64,000 nucleotides of DNA from assembly GCA_041753075.1 (NCBI GenBank), contig JBGSVE010000063.1:62001-126000 (forward strand). Reading direction: 5' to 3'. Each line of letters starts with the position of its first letter. Positions within the stretch are counted from its first letter, which is position 1. Made by a program: the position numbers and the translations under genes. Shown here in pieces: positions 1 through 8,781 of this stretch. This DNA is from UBA6163 sp041753075 (GTDB lineage: Bacteria > Planctomycetota > Planctomycetia > Pirellulales > Pirellulaceae). The notes under the pieces are model-generated. The model searched no databases and was not told the DNA's origin. It saw only the letters and a list, made by a program, of their open reading frames with translations.

Positions 1-507
1 TTCGACTCCGAGTGCAACGGGGATTTGTTTGACAATGATGATGACACCGATCGCAGCCAGCATCCCGTGAACTGCGGACAGTGGAAAGAAGTCGCCGAGG
101 CCGCCGCCTTTGAAGATGCCAAAGATAATTTGCAACACTGCGGCAACCACAGCAACGCCAAGTGTCGCGCGATAAGCATACATGTCCGCGTCGCTGAACC
201 CACCGCTGGCCCCGTCGCCGCCAAAGCTAGCAATACATCCGGCGACGATGACGATCAAACCGGCGGCCGGTCCCTTGATCGTCATTTCACTGTTACTGAT
301 GAACGTTGTGAGAATCGATCCCACAATGGCCGTGAAGATGCCCGCGATCGCCGGAAAACCGCTGGCCAAGGCAATTCCAAGGCACAGCGGCAAAGCAATC
401 AAGAAAACAAGGAAACCCGATAGAAAATCATGCTTGAAGTACCGGACAAAGGCACTCGCATTGCCACGTGGGACTGCGGGCTGCGACTGGGTTGGAAGCG
501 TGGACAT
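1..507 (-). CDS. SulP-family anion transporter, N-terminal part (cut by window edge)
   Basis: Only the first 169 codons lie in the window; the gene continues beyond base 1. The start is the ATG whose complement is at 505-507. The visible protein has a short hydrophilic leader followed by hydrophobic helices with typical SulP blocks (FLIALPLCLGIALASG near residue 35, TIKGPAAGLIVIVAG near 75, HGMLAAIGVIIIVKQIP near 150). It closely parallels the N-terminus of the SulP-carbonic anhydrase fusion at 27522-29765. SulP proteins are inner-membrane anion carriers, and several move bicarbonate. It begins 10 bases after the stop of the NuoM-like gene and is probably the last or near-last gene of the DabA operon, so bicarbonate is the likely substrate. 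Whether this copy also carries STAS or carbonic anhydrase domains cannot be seen. Confidence 0.85.
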   Translation of the reverse strand, partial: MSTLPTQSQPAVPRGNASAFVRYFKHDFLSGFLVFLIALPLCLGIALASGFPAIAGIFTAIVGSILTTFISNSEMTIKGPAAGLIVIVAGCIASFGGDGASGGFSDADMYAYRATLGVAVVAAVLQIIFGIFKGGGLGDFFPLSAVHGMLAAIGVIIIVKQIPVALGVE

Positions 508-517
508 AATCGTTCGC

Positions 518-1969
518 TCAGCGATGAGACGGGTTGTTTGAAAAAATTTGGTTTTCGGTAACTTGCGGTTCCGGCTTATTGATATCGGGATCGCGATGGC
601 GCAACAGTTCGATGGCTGCGTGGTAACGAGTGGATACGCTCGGCTGCGGCACAATGCCACCGATCACGATCAGACTTACCAACAACAAATACGCGAATCG
701 CTCGGACCCTCGACTGGCCAGCGAAATCGAAGTGCGGTGATGCTTGCCGGTGAAAATGTGAAAGTAGCCATGCATGATGGCAATACCGCAAAGCGCCGAT
801 GCGAGGATGACAATGGTGCCGATGAGCACGCCACGTTGTGATGTGCCTTCAATTAACAATTCGAGTGAGACGAACCCAATCGTGCCGGGGAAACCGACGC
901 TGGCCAAGCCGGTTACTAAGTAGAAGGCTGCGAAGCTGGGTACGTGCTCATACAGCCCGTGGTAATCGGTCAGGTTCAAGCGACCGCTGCGTGCTTCGAG
1001 CGAACGAATGATCAAACCAAGTCCGGTCATTGCCAGGCCGATTGTCAGCCAGACGCACAGTGATCCGGTAAGCCCCATCGGCGTGCTCATTTCGAGCCCG
1101 ACAAGTACGAGCGATGATTGGCTCAACAATAAAAAGCAAAAAAAACGACGCGAATCGCGTTGGACCAATGCCATGCCGACCGCATAAAGTGCGGTGGTCA
1201 ACGAAATCACAACGATCGATCGTAGTGCCCAGTCGGGCGCGATTGGCAAGACCAATCGAAACGCCGCGTAAGCACCAGCCATTGGTGTGAATGTGATAAT
1301 CGAAGTTCCGAACGTTGCATGTTCGACCAAGTCGGTCATCCAGCAATGAAGTGGAAAGACTCCGCTGCGAATCAAGACCGCGCCCATCAATGCCAACACC
1401 GCGATCAACGACGGAGCACCTTGGTCGCCTTGCCACTGCAAAATCAATTGTCCAAAAACCAATAAGATCGCCATCACGACCATGTGAAACAGGTACGCAC
1501 CGGTTGGCTTTTCGCGACGGCGTAATTCGAGCAGGGGAATGCCTGCCGAAAGTATCAACAATGTGATGACGCCCCACGGCAATCGACAACTAAACGTTGC
1601 CATCGCCAGCGACAGCGACACCAGCGTCCACGAAAATGAGAATCGATTGGCCTTGGTACGCTGCGTTGTCAGGATCGTAAGAAAATAGATGATCGCGGTC
1701 ATCGGCAGCAGCGGTGCTGATAGTTCATCAACAATGAGCACATCGATATTGGTCAGCGTTTCCAACAAGTCCCAAGAGTCATGTGCTTCAAAGGTGCGCA
1801 GCGAGTAGAAGTCAAGCCAAGCAGCCGACGCGGCCAGCAACGTCAGCGCCGAGGCGACCACCGCAACTTTCCGCGCCGTGTCGGATTGGGTCATGAAATG
1901 TGTGATGACAGCGCCGACGAGTGGCAACAAGACGGCAATCTCAAGCCATGGTAGATGCAGCGTATTCAT
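518..1969 (-). CDS. NuoM/NuoL-like proton-conducting membrane subunit (second antiporter-like subunit of Dab system)
   Basis: A 483-residue polytopic membrane protein with about a dozen hydrophobic helices, resembling the antiporter-like subunits of complex I. Conserved-looking pieces are the region around PLHCWMTDLVEHAT (near residue 210, the NuoL/M HxWLPxAH-type helix) and YHGLYEHVPSFAAFYLVTGLASVGFPG. The ATG complement at 1967-1969 is preferred over a TTG two codons upstream because it forms an ATGA overlap with the stop of the preceding gene, implying translational coupling. No other complex I genes are nearby; with DabA (DUF2309) in the same operon it probably couples proton flow to inorganic carbon uptake. 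DabA is usually paired with one such protein (DabB), so a second is notable. The exact partner roles are inferred. Confidence 0.8.
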   Translation of the reverse strand: MNTLHLPWLEIAVLLPLVGAVITHFMTQSDTARKVAVVASALTLLAASAAWLDFYSLRTFEAHDSWDLLETLTNIDVLIVDELSAPLLPMTAIIYFLTILTTQRTKANRFSFSWTLVSLSLAMATFSCRLPWGVITLLILSAGIPLLELRRREKPTGAYLFHMVVMAILLVFGQLILQWQGDQGAPSLIAVLALMGAVLIRSGVFPLHCWMTDLVEHATFGTSIITFTPMAGAYAAFRLVLPIAPDWALRSIVVISLTTALYAVGMALVQRDSRRFFCFLLLSQSSLVLVGLEMSTPMGLTGSLCVWLTIGLAMTGLGLIIRSLEARSGRLNLTDYHGLYEHVPSFAAFYLVTGLASVGFPGTIGFVSLELLIEGTSQRGVLIGTIVILASALCGIAIMHGYFHIFTGKHHRTSISLASRGSERFAYLLLVSLIVIGGIVPQPSVSTRYHAAIELLRHRDPDINKPEPQVTENQIFSNNPSHR

Positions 1970-3354
1970 GCCCAATCCTCCTTGGCGTCAATCGCGGGAA
2001 CACGATCCGAGTCACGCGATGCCGTGCGAGAAAGAAAGTCGGTCCAGCGTCGTTCCAGGCGGTCGAATTTGCGAAACGCTGCCGCGACTGGCTCGATCAC
2101 GTAGTTTTCTAATAAGGCATCAAAGCCGCCGCGCTCCAGCGAAAGTCTGTACCCGTATTGCTTTAGCCAAACGGGAATGAATGGAGCGGAGTCGGTGTCG
2201 TTGGCAACGTGCGCACCGATCGCATTTTCGATATTCGCATAATCACGCAGCAACGTTGGAGCACGCAATAATTGCAGCGTTCGCAGGCAGGCGTGGCCGA
2301 TGATGTGAATCAGTGCCAGGTAATACAGCCCCAGTCCAATTTCAACGACGATGATGCCCACCTGGGTAATCGACGCGAACGCCAGCGTGCTCTTAATGTC
2401 GGTTTGGACTCGCGATGCAAACGCAGCGAACAAGGCACTTGCTGCACCCAGTGCAATGACCATCAGCGTAAGCGGCAAAGACAGTTGTAAGATTGGGCTG
2501 ACGCGTAGCAGCAGATAAGCACCCAGGTGAACCGACAGCGCACCATAGAAGACGGCGCTCGACGGCGTCGGTCCTTCCATGGCTCGAGGCAACCAGCCTG
2601 AGAACGGAATCAAGCCCGACTTGCCCGCCGCCGCGAACAACAACAGCGATCCGATGCCAAGAGCCTGAAAGCTGCTCAGTGTTGCTTGGCCCTCGGGCCA
2701 CGGGCCGCTGCCCATCAGCTTTGCGAAATCGCCTTCGCCCGTGGTGTGGTGGAGTGCGACGGCGGCCAACAAAAAGGCGGCGTCGGCAATGCGATAAACG
2801 CTCCAGACACGTTGGCCATTGACGACCGGTGCGCGTCGATCATGAAAGTAGGCAATCAGCAGTGCCGACGACAAACCAACAAGCTCCCAGCCCAAAAACA
2901 GCGTCTCGATCGTCCCGGCCAGTGACGCACAAACCATTCCCAGCAGGAACAGCGCATAGAACAAAAAGAAGCGACCGTAGCCAGGTTCACGGTGCAGATA
3001 TCGATTTGCAAACGCACCGACGGTTCCGACCAAAACAAATGACAGAATGCAAAACGGCACCGACAATCGATCGAACACGAACTTCAAATGAAAGTGAAAC
3101 TCGTGATTGGGAAGCAAGACGACATTCCCCATTTCAACGGGCACTTGCCGCGACCCAGTCACGAGCATGATTGCCAAAACACTGATCGCGGCGACGAGTC
3201 CAATCGTTACGCAGGTTGACGTCGCCCGCGAGATCAATCGCTCGGGCACAGGCACGCGTAGTAGCGACCGCAGCACGAAGACGACGACCAACGCGCCGGG
3301 CGAGGCGATTGTGATCATGCCCAAGGCGGTCAGCAAGCTGTTGATTGTGATCAT
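1966..3354 (-). CDS. dabB: NuoL-like proton-conducting subunit, probable DabB
   Basis: A 462-residue NuoL/NADH dehydrogenase subunit 5-like membrane protein. The family signature is clear: LVGLSSALLIAYFHDRR, then VWSVYRIADAAFLLA, and the GKSGLIPFSGWLPRAMEGPTP stretch, equivalent to the WLPDAMEGPTPVSAL helix of NuoL. Length fits DabB, which is shorter than true NuoL (about 610 residues). The open frame extends 29 codons upstream, but the ATG at 3354 gives an ATGA overlap with the DabA stop and precedes the first hydrophobic helix, so it is chosen. In DAB systems the membrane subunit DabB lets cations flow in while DabA converts CO2 to bicarbonate vectorially in the cytosol. Identification as DabB rests on the adjacent DabA gene. 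Confidence 0.87.
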   Translation of the reverse strand: MITINSLLTALGMITIASPGALVVVFVLRSLLRVPVPERLISRATSTCVTIGLVAAISVLAIMLVTGSRQVPVEMGNVVLLPNHEFHFHLKFVFDRLSVPFCILSFVLVGTVGAFANRYLHREPGYGRFFLFYALFLLGMVCASLAGTIETLFLGWELVGLSSALLIAYFHDRRAPVVNGQRVWSVYRIADAAFLLAAVALHHTTGEGDFAKLMGSGPWPEGQATLSSFQALGIGSLLLFAAAGKSGLIPFSGWLPRAMEGPTPSSAVFYGALSVHLGAYLLLRVSPILQLSLPLTLMVIALGAASALFAAFASRVQTDIKSTLAFASITQVGIIVVEIGLGLYYLALIHIIGHACLRTLQLLRAPTLLRDYANIENAIGAHVANDTDSAPFIPVWLKQYGYRLSLERGGFDALLENYVIEPVAAAFRKFDRLERRWTDFLSRTASRDSDRVPAIDAKEDWA

Positions 3355-6300
3355 CGTAAACCTGCGACAGCCGCGGAGCTGGAATCGTGGTGCGAATTGA
3401 TTTGGGCAAGGTCCAAGTGGTGGCGTTGGTTGCGATGCCAATCGACCGAAGATGCAGCGGTTGCCAACGACTCAAGTTTGGTTTCGTTTGGCACAAACTC
3501 GCCCCCTTGAAAAAGTGATGTCTGTTTCGTCGTCGGATCGATCACGGCAAGCTGCACCCAGCCGTTGCGAACCAACAAATCGATCGTGGGGTTTCCCTTC
3601 ATAATCGCAAACATCGTTGCGGGTGTCGCTTCGATCACGGCCAAGATCCGCATCGGTTCGTGAATCTCGACCATCTGCTGCGATAGGCCAGTGCGCAGAT
3701 CGCTGGCCGCGCCTTCCATTACGCCCAACAGCGCGGCGATGTTGTGAGGCAACTTTGAACCGCAACCGTGGGCAACGGGATCAACGCACGAGAAGTAGTA
3801 CTCGAGGCTAATGCCCGCACAAACGGGAATCGCGGCGCCAAGAATCCGCGCCAAGACATCGTGGTTGTCGTTGTCGGTCGTGGGGTCATAGGAAACGAGA
3901 AACGAGCGGCGGTCCAGGAACAAGCCGCGAGTGGATTCGCGCCTGCCGACCAACAACGCCGCACAAGTCGCGTGGTTGTATTCAGGCCGCGCCTGCGACA
4001 AATCTTCGCTGCGGGTTTCAACGTGCCGCAGCGCTTCGTCGGCGGACCGCACGCGATCGGCTGATTCAAATCGCCGACATCGCTCCAGCGCGTTGCGTCC
4101 GCGTGCTTCTTCGACGGCATCGCGGGCCGCTTCAAAATCACGGCGATGCGCCGGCGGTATGTCATCCAAATCGAAATAGACTACATCGTCGTCGCAAGTA
4201 TTGTGCAGACCACCGACGAACACGGTTTGATCGGCAATCACAACTCCCCGTTCCGCAAGCAACCGCCGCACCCGCGGATCGTTCGCCATTTGGGCGAAGC
4301 TGCGCGCGTTCGGACCGCCGCGCGCACCGCTGCAGGCACCGCAGTTGTATGCCGACTCATGGGGATTATTCAAACTGGCCGAACCATGCCCGAAGAAAAT
4401 CACCAATCGCGACAAACGTCCGACGACGCCCATGTCTTCGAGAATTCGCTTGACGATTGAGGCCATTTCTTCGACCGTGAAACCGAGGTGACCCTCTTCA
4501 GGTCCCGCCGCAGGTTCGGTCCGTTCCAACGTCAATCGAGTAATCGCCGGAGGTTGAATGAAGCTGTTGGCAATACGTTTGATTTGCGCCGTCAGCCGCG
4601 GAAACAATATGCGTCCAACCATCGGTGCGGCGGCCAACGAACCGAGCAGCGAAGTCGCCATGCCACCGACCAACGTGCGGCTGCCCAGGTGCCAACGGCG
4701 CGATGCGGCTCCCATCCGTTTACGGTTTTTGGCGCGAGTGCGATGGCTGCTTTCCAGCGAGTAGCTGACTTCTTCGATGATGTAATGTTGCGGCCGAATC
4801 ACCGCGGGACAAAGCGGACGAAAGCTCGCCTCGGCGACGCCTTTGTAATAGATCGCGATGGCGAAAAACCCGGCGACGCCAAACGTCTCGCAAGCCGGTT
4901 CGACTTCTTCCAAGTGGCGGCGAAATGATTCTTCGCGATCGTCGATACAGCAAACGACTTGGAACTTTGGCAAGGCAGCGCCTTGTCCATTGGCAGACTG
5001 CTTCGCGGCGCTGTTTTGTTTTGCGTGCAACGTCAACGCGCCGAGTAACCCATCGCGATACTGCGCCTCGAACGCGAGGTGATAGACGCGTCGCCGCTGG
5101 AGTGTCGAGAACGCGTCGAGTTCGCGAAACAGACTGGTCCAATCGGCCGTGGACATGTGGGCGATGTTCTCGGGCAACCAACCGCGAACCTGGGCCAATT
5201 CAAATACCAAGAACAAATGTTGTTGGTCCGAAATCAACGCCGAGCGATCCACATAGGGCAATAGCTCGGTTCGCAAATCGGCCAATTCAAACGATTCGCT
5301 GTGACCGCGACGATCACGCAACACCGAAGCGGCCAGATTCTTTAGCGCCACGCATTCCAACAGTAAACGCACCGCTAGAAACTCAACGAGCGTACCCTTT
5401 TGCGCCGGACGAGCGGTCCAGTCCGCAACGGTTTCCAATTGCCAAGCCATGCCCGCCCAACCGCGCAACGGCTTCAGCGTTTCGGCGATAAATGGCACCA
5501 AGTCGGGCCCGCTAACACCAAGAGTCTGCAGCGATTCTTCGATTGACTCATATGCCGTCGTCTCGTTGACCAACAACCGCCGGACAACGACATCCAATCC
5601 ATCACGCCAAGCTTCGGTCGCGACTAGTCCGCTGCTGAACAGTTCCAGAAATGATTGGAAGTAGCCGGCGTCGCGATTAGGCAATGACCAAGTTGCCAAC
5701 CCCTGGTCCAAGAATGCACCGGTGAAGGAGATCAGCAGCGGGTTGACGTTCAAATCAATATCGTGACCCGTTGCGGCCAACAAAAAATCACGATGCCGCA
5801 CCGGAATCTCATGCCGCGGCGCGGTCGACGAATGACTTAGGTGTTCGCGAATGCCGAGTTCGCAGCTTTGCCAAAGAATATTCAGCGTCACCGCTTCCCA
5901 CGTCGCATCATCCCACGATTGCCATTGACCGCGATGGTGGCCGGCCGCGACGCTGCGAAAAAATTGGTGAATGGGCAGAGCCGAATCCGTCGGGTCGGCT
6001 TGTTCGATCTGCCTGGCCAAACGTTTGACGCTGTCGATCATTCGCGATCGCGTCCCAGGATCGCACTCGGGACGAAATCGCCGCAGCGCTTCGGTCTCGG
6101 CGATAAACCAAGCCAGCTCGGCGTCGGTTCCCAATTGCATCGGATGCTCGAGCATCGCCATGCGAAGATGGAATCGCGTACCGAAGAAGCCGAGCAATTC
6201 ATCGCCGGAATCGCCAAGATCATCGATCAACACCTTGGCCAATTCACTGGTAAGAATTCGGCCCTCGCAAAGCGCGGCGCGAAATCGTTCCTCGCTCCAA

Positions 6301-6533
6301 TACGGTTGGCCACCAAAGGCGTGCAAGCCTTCGATCACGGCTTGATCAAAGCGCAGATTCTCAAACGCGTGCAGCGTATTGTGGTGTACGAAGACGCTGA
6401 TCGGACCTTGGGTTGGCAACAGATGCGTGGCGTGTTCGATCGTCGCCCGTAACAACTCGCGCGGCGAATCACCGCTGTAGTGCAATGGATCGATCGCACT
6501 TCCGTGAATCAGCTCGTGGGCGATTGTGTTCAT
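3351..6533 (-). CDS. dabA: DabA, DUF2309 inorganic-carbon accumulation subunit (carbonic-anhydrase-like)
   Basis: A 1060-residue cytosolic/peripheral protein of the DUF2309 (DabA, formerly UPF0753) family. It couples CO2 hydration to membrane energy with DabB to accumulate bicarbonate. The expected zinc site is visible: Cys529-x-Asp531 in VVCCIDDREES, His716 in FFGHGSAS and Cys731 in SAYNCGACSG. The His-to-Cys spacing of 15 matches my memory of the characterised Halothiobacillus protein. An N-terminal HHNTLHAFENL motif lies at residues 50-60. The frame is open 38 codons further upstream, but that part looks non-coding; ATG 6533 is chosen. No obvious Shine-Dalgarno. First gene of the operon, divergent from a two-component system at 6651, which may sense carbon or pH and regulate it (inference). 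Longer than typical bacterial DabA (about 800-1000 residues). Confidence 0.92.
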   Translation of the reverse strand: MNTIAHELIHGSAIDPLHYSGDSPRELLRATIEHATHLLPTQGPISVFVHHNTLHAFENLRFDQAVIEGLHAFGGQPYWSEERFRAALCEGRILTSELAKVLIDDLGDSGDELLGFFGTRFHLRMAMLEHPMQLGTDAELAWFIAETEALRRFRPECDPGTRSRMIDSVKRLARQIEQADPTDSALPIHQFFRSVAAGHHRGQWQSWDDATWEAVTLNILWQSCELGIREHLSHSSTAPRHEIPVRHRDFLLAATGHDIDLNVNPLLISFTGAFLDQGLATWSLPNRDAGYFQSFLELFSSGLVATEAWRDGLDVVVRRLLVNETTAYESIEESLQTLGVSGPDLVPFIAETLKPLRGWAGMAWQLETVADWTARPAQKGTLVEFLAVRLLLECVALKNLAASVLRDRRGHSESFELADLRTELLPYVDRSALISDQQHLFLVFELAQVRGWLPENIAHMSTADWTSLFRELDAFSTLQRRRVYHLAFEAQYRDGLLGALTLHAKQNSAAKQSANGQGAALPKFQVVCCIDDREESFRRHLEEVEPACETFGVAGFFAIAIYYKGVAEASFRPLCPAVIRPQHYIIEEVSYSLESSHRTRAKNRKRMGAASRRWHLGSRTLVGGMATSLLGSLAAAPMVGRILFPRLTAQIKRIANSFIQPPAITRLTLERTEPAAGPEEGHLGFTVEEMASIVKRILEDMGVVGRLSRLVIFFGHGSASLNNPHESAYNCGACSGARGGPNARSFAQMANDPRVRRLLAERGVVIADQTVFVGGLHNTCDDDVVYFDLDDIPPAHRRDFEAARDAVEEARGRNALERCRRFESADRVRSADEALRHVETRSEDLSQARPEYNHATCAALLVGRRESTRGLFLDRRSFLVSYDPTTDNDNHDVLARILGAAIPVCAGISLEYYFSCVDPVAHGCGSKLPHNIAALLGVMEGAASDLRTGLSQQMVEIHEPMRILAVIEATPATMFAIMKGNPTIDLLVRNGWVQLAVIDPTTKQTSLFQGGEFVPNETKLESLATAASSVDWHRNQRHHLDLAQINSHHDSSSAAVAGLR

Positions 6534-6650
6534 GTTTGGCAAGGTTAGGTTGGATATCGGCCAGTTGATAGAGCTTCCTCCGATTACAAATTCGTAAGGT
6601 TTGGCCCGACACCAATTGAAATGCCGCTGCGGTCGATAAAGTAACAATCT

Positions 6651-7337
6651 ATGAACGTGTTATTGATCGAAGACGACGAAGTGCTCGGCAAAGTCATCTG
6701 CCGCGGGCTACGCGAGACGGGACACCATTGCCATTGGTTGACCGGCGGTACCGACGCCATCAAGACGCTGCGCGAATCAAACTACGACGTGCTGGTGCTG
6801 GATCGCATGTTGCCCGATATGTCGGGGCTGGAAGTGTTTAAACAACTTGACGCCGCGACGCTGGAAACGCCGGTGCTGATGTTGACCGCGCTCGGCTCGG
6901 TCGAAAACCGAATCGAAGGACTCGAATCAGGTGCGGATGATTATCTCGTCAAACCGTTTGATTTCGCTGAGCTGGTGGCCAGACTGCAGGCCCTCACGCG
7001 GCGTTCGCGCAAGGGCATCACGCCGGTGATCGAAGCCGGTCCCCTGCGGATGGACTTAACGCAGCGAAGCGTCACGCGCGGTGGCAAAGAACTCGTGCTC
7101 ACGCCGACTGAATTCGGAATGCTCGAACTGCTGATTCGTCACGCCGATCAGGTGGTGACGCGAAAAATGATTTGCCAACATCTTTGGGACGAGAATTGGG
7201 AAGGTGTCACGAACGTGGTCGAAGTTCATATCACGCGGCTGCGTGGTAAGCTTGATCGCGACTTTGATATTCCTCTACTCGTAACTGTTCGTGGCCGCGG
7301 ATATATGATTCGAACCCAAGCCGAGCCGGTGCCATAA
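6651..7337 (+). CDS. OmpR/PhoB-family response regulator
   Basis: A 228-residue transcription factor. The receiver domain (residues 1-115) has the acidic pair at Glu7-Asp8-Asp9, phospho-acceptor Asp51 (VLVLDRMLPDMSG), the Thr in LMLTALGS and the Lys in DDYLVKPF. A winged-helix DNA-binding domain follows (about 125-225), with the ELVLTPTEFGMLELL strand-helix start and a RGRGYMIR wing at the end. It is followed without a gap by a histidine kinase at 7338, so the two form a cotranscribed pair. The start codon lies 117 bases from the divergent dabA start; this shared upstream region is the obvious place for regulation of both. Target genes cannot be read from the sequence. Confidence 0.93.
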   Translation: MNVLLIEDDEVLGKVICRGLRETGHHCHWLTGGTDAIKTLRESNYDVLVLDRMLPDMSGLEVFKQLDAATLETPVLMLTALGSVENRIEGLESGADDYLVKPFDFAELVARLQALTRRSRKGITPVIEAGPLRMDLTQRSVTRGGKELVLTPTEFGMLELLIRHADQVVTRKMICQHLWDENWEGVTNVVEVHITRLRGKLDRDFDIPLLVTVRGRGYMIRTQAEPVP

Positions 7338-8750
7338 GTGTGGCGATTGAAAGCCTGGAAGACGCTACGCTTTCGACTCGCGATCTGGAACGCCGGTGCG
7401 GTCGCGCTGACCGCTGCGGTCGTCATCATCGTGGTTCACCAAGCGACGCGTTGGGAATTGACGCACAGCCTCGATGAACTGCTCGCCGAAGACGCCGAAG
7501 AAATTCGGTTGGCGCTGGTTGATCTCGCGTTCGACAATCCTGAACTGCGCGACGAGCTGGATCGCAAAGCAATTGGCCATCGCCGCCATGAATGGTTTGT
7601 GCAGCTTATCGACATGCGCCAACAGCCGCTGTGGTCAAGTGTCAACGCGCCAAGAATCTCGCCCGACGACGGTTCCACTTTGCAGAACCCGGAAACTCGC
7701 GGCGTCGAGGCTGGTGATGGCGGCTTTCGCGTGTTGACGAAGTCGATTGAAAATCAGAATCCGGTGCGTTGGATTCGCGTCGGTGCGTCGGTTGATTTGC
7801 TCGACCAAGAACTCAATCGCATTGACCGAATCGCATTCTTCACCTGGCTGGTTTCATTGGCAATCGCACCGATCGTCGGTTGGTGGTTGGCGGGACGGGC
7901 GCTGTTGCCGCTGCGTGAAATGGTCAACACGGCGTCGAACTTAAGACCCGATCGATTGGCCGAACGGTTGCCAACTCGCGGTGCCGCGGACGAGCTCGAA
8001 CAATTGGCGCAAACGATCAACGCATTGTTGGACCGCATCGCCACCGACGTCAGCGCGAAGCACGATTTTTTGGCGGACGCGGCTCATGAATTGCGCACAC
8101 CGCTGTCGGCGATTCGCGCCACCGCCGACATCGCGCTGGTGTCGCAGCGATCCGGTGACGAGTATCGCGAATTGGCCGCGCAGATCATGGACCAAACCGA
8201 ATCGCTTGGCGTCATCGTCAATCAATTGTTGCTGTTAACCGAAGCCACGTTGCCGTCTTCGGCCGTAAACCGCAAACCGTTTTCGCTCGATGCGGTTGTC
8301 GCCAAAGCGGTCGAGATTCTTCGCGTCGTCGCCGAAGTCAACGGCGTGACGTTGCGGGTGGATCGCAATGAGCCAATCGAAATGTTGGGCAAACGAGAGC
8401 AATGGATCCAGGTGCTCAACAATTTGATTGACAACGCAATCAAGCACACTCCCGATGGCGGACGAATCGCAATTGATCTTCGCACGGTTCAATCAGCCAA
8501 GGGAGTTGCCGCTGCTCAATTGACGGTCAGCGACACCGGCGCGGGCATGCATCCTGACGACGTGCCAAGGATTTTTGATCGTTTTTTTCGCGCCGAAAGA
8601 TCACGCACCCGTCGGTCTGATGTTGCTGGAACGGGGCTGGGGTTGAGTATTTGTCGCGCGGTCGTTGAAGGTCACGGCGGCACGATTCATTGCGATAGCC
8701 AATTGGGCCACGGAACGATTTTCACCATCGAGGTTCCGATTCACTCTTGA
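7338..8750 (+). CDS. Membrane sensor histidine kinase (HAMP, HisKA, HATPase)
   Basis: A 470-residue kinase that starts with GTG directly after the TAA stop of the response regulator. Layout: TM1 about residues 13-33, a periplasmic sensor of about 130 residues, TM2 about 164-184, HAMP about 185-237, then HisKA with phospho-acceptor His250 in DAAHELRTPLS, and HATPase_c with an N box (LNNLIDNAIKHTPDGG), G1 (VSDTGAGMHPDD), F box (IFDRFFRAE) and G2 (GTGLGLSI). The organisation matches EnvZ/CusS-type kinases. The periplasmic domain is not one I recognise, so the signal is unknown. The partner is the regulator at 6651-7337. The divergent dab operon is a plausible target. Confidence 0.93.
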   Translation: MWRLKAWKTLRFRLAIWNAGAVALTAAVVIIVVHQATRWELTHSLDELLAEDAEEIRLALVDLAFDNPELRDELDRKAIGHRRHEWFVQLIDMRQQPLWSSVNAPRISPDDGSTLQNPETRGVEAGDGGFRVLTKSIENQNPVRWIRVGASVDLLDQELNRIDRIAFFTWLVSLAIAPIVGWWLAGRALLPLREMVNTASNLRPDRLAERLPTRGAADELEQLAQTINALLDRIATDVSAKHDFLADAAHELRTPLSAIRATADIALVSQRSGDEYRELAAQIMDQTESLGVIVNQLLLLTEATLPSSAVNRKPFSLDAVVAKAVEILRVVAEVNGVTLRVDRNEPIEMLGKREQWIQVLNNLIDNAIKHTPDGGRIAIDLRTVQSAKGVAAAQLTVSDTGAGMHPDDVPRIFDRFFRAERSRTRRSDVAGTGLGLSICRAVVEGHGGTIHCDSQLGHGTIFTIEVPIHS

Positions 8751-8781
8751 CTCCCGGCCAGCAGTTTCTTATCCCGCAGGG

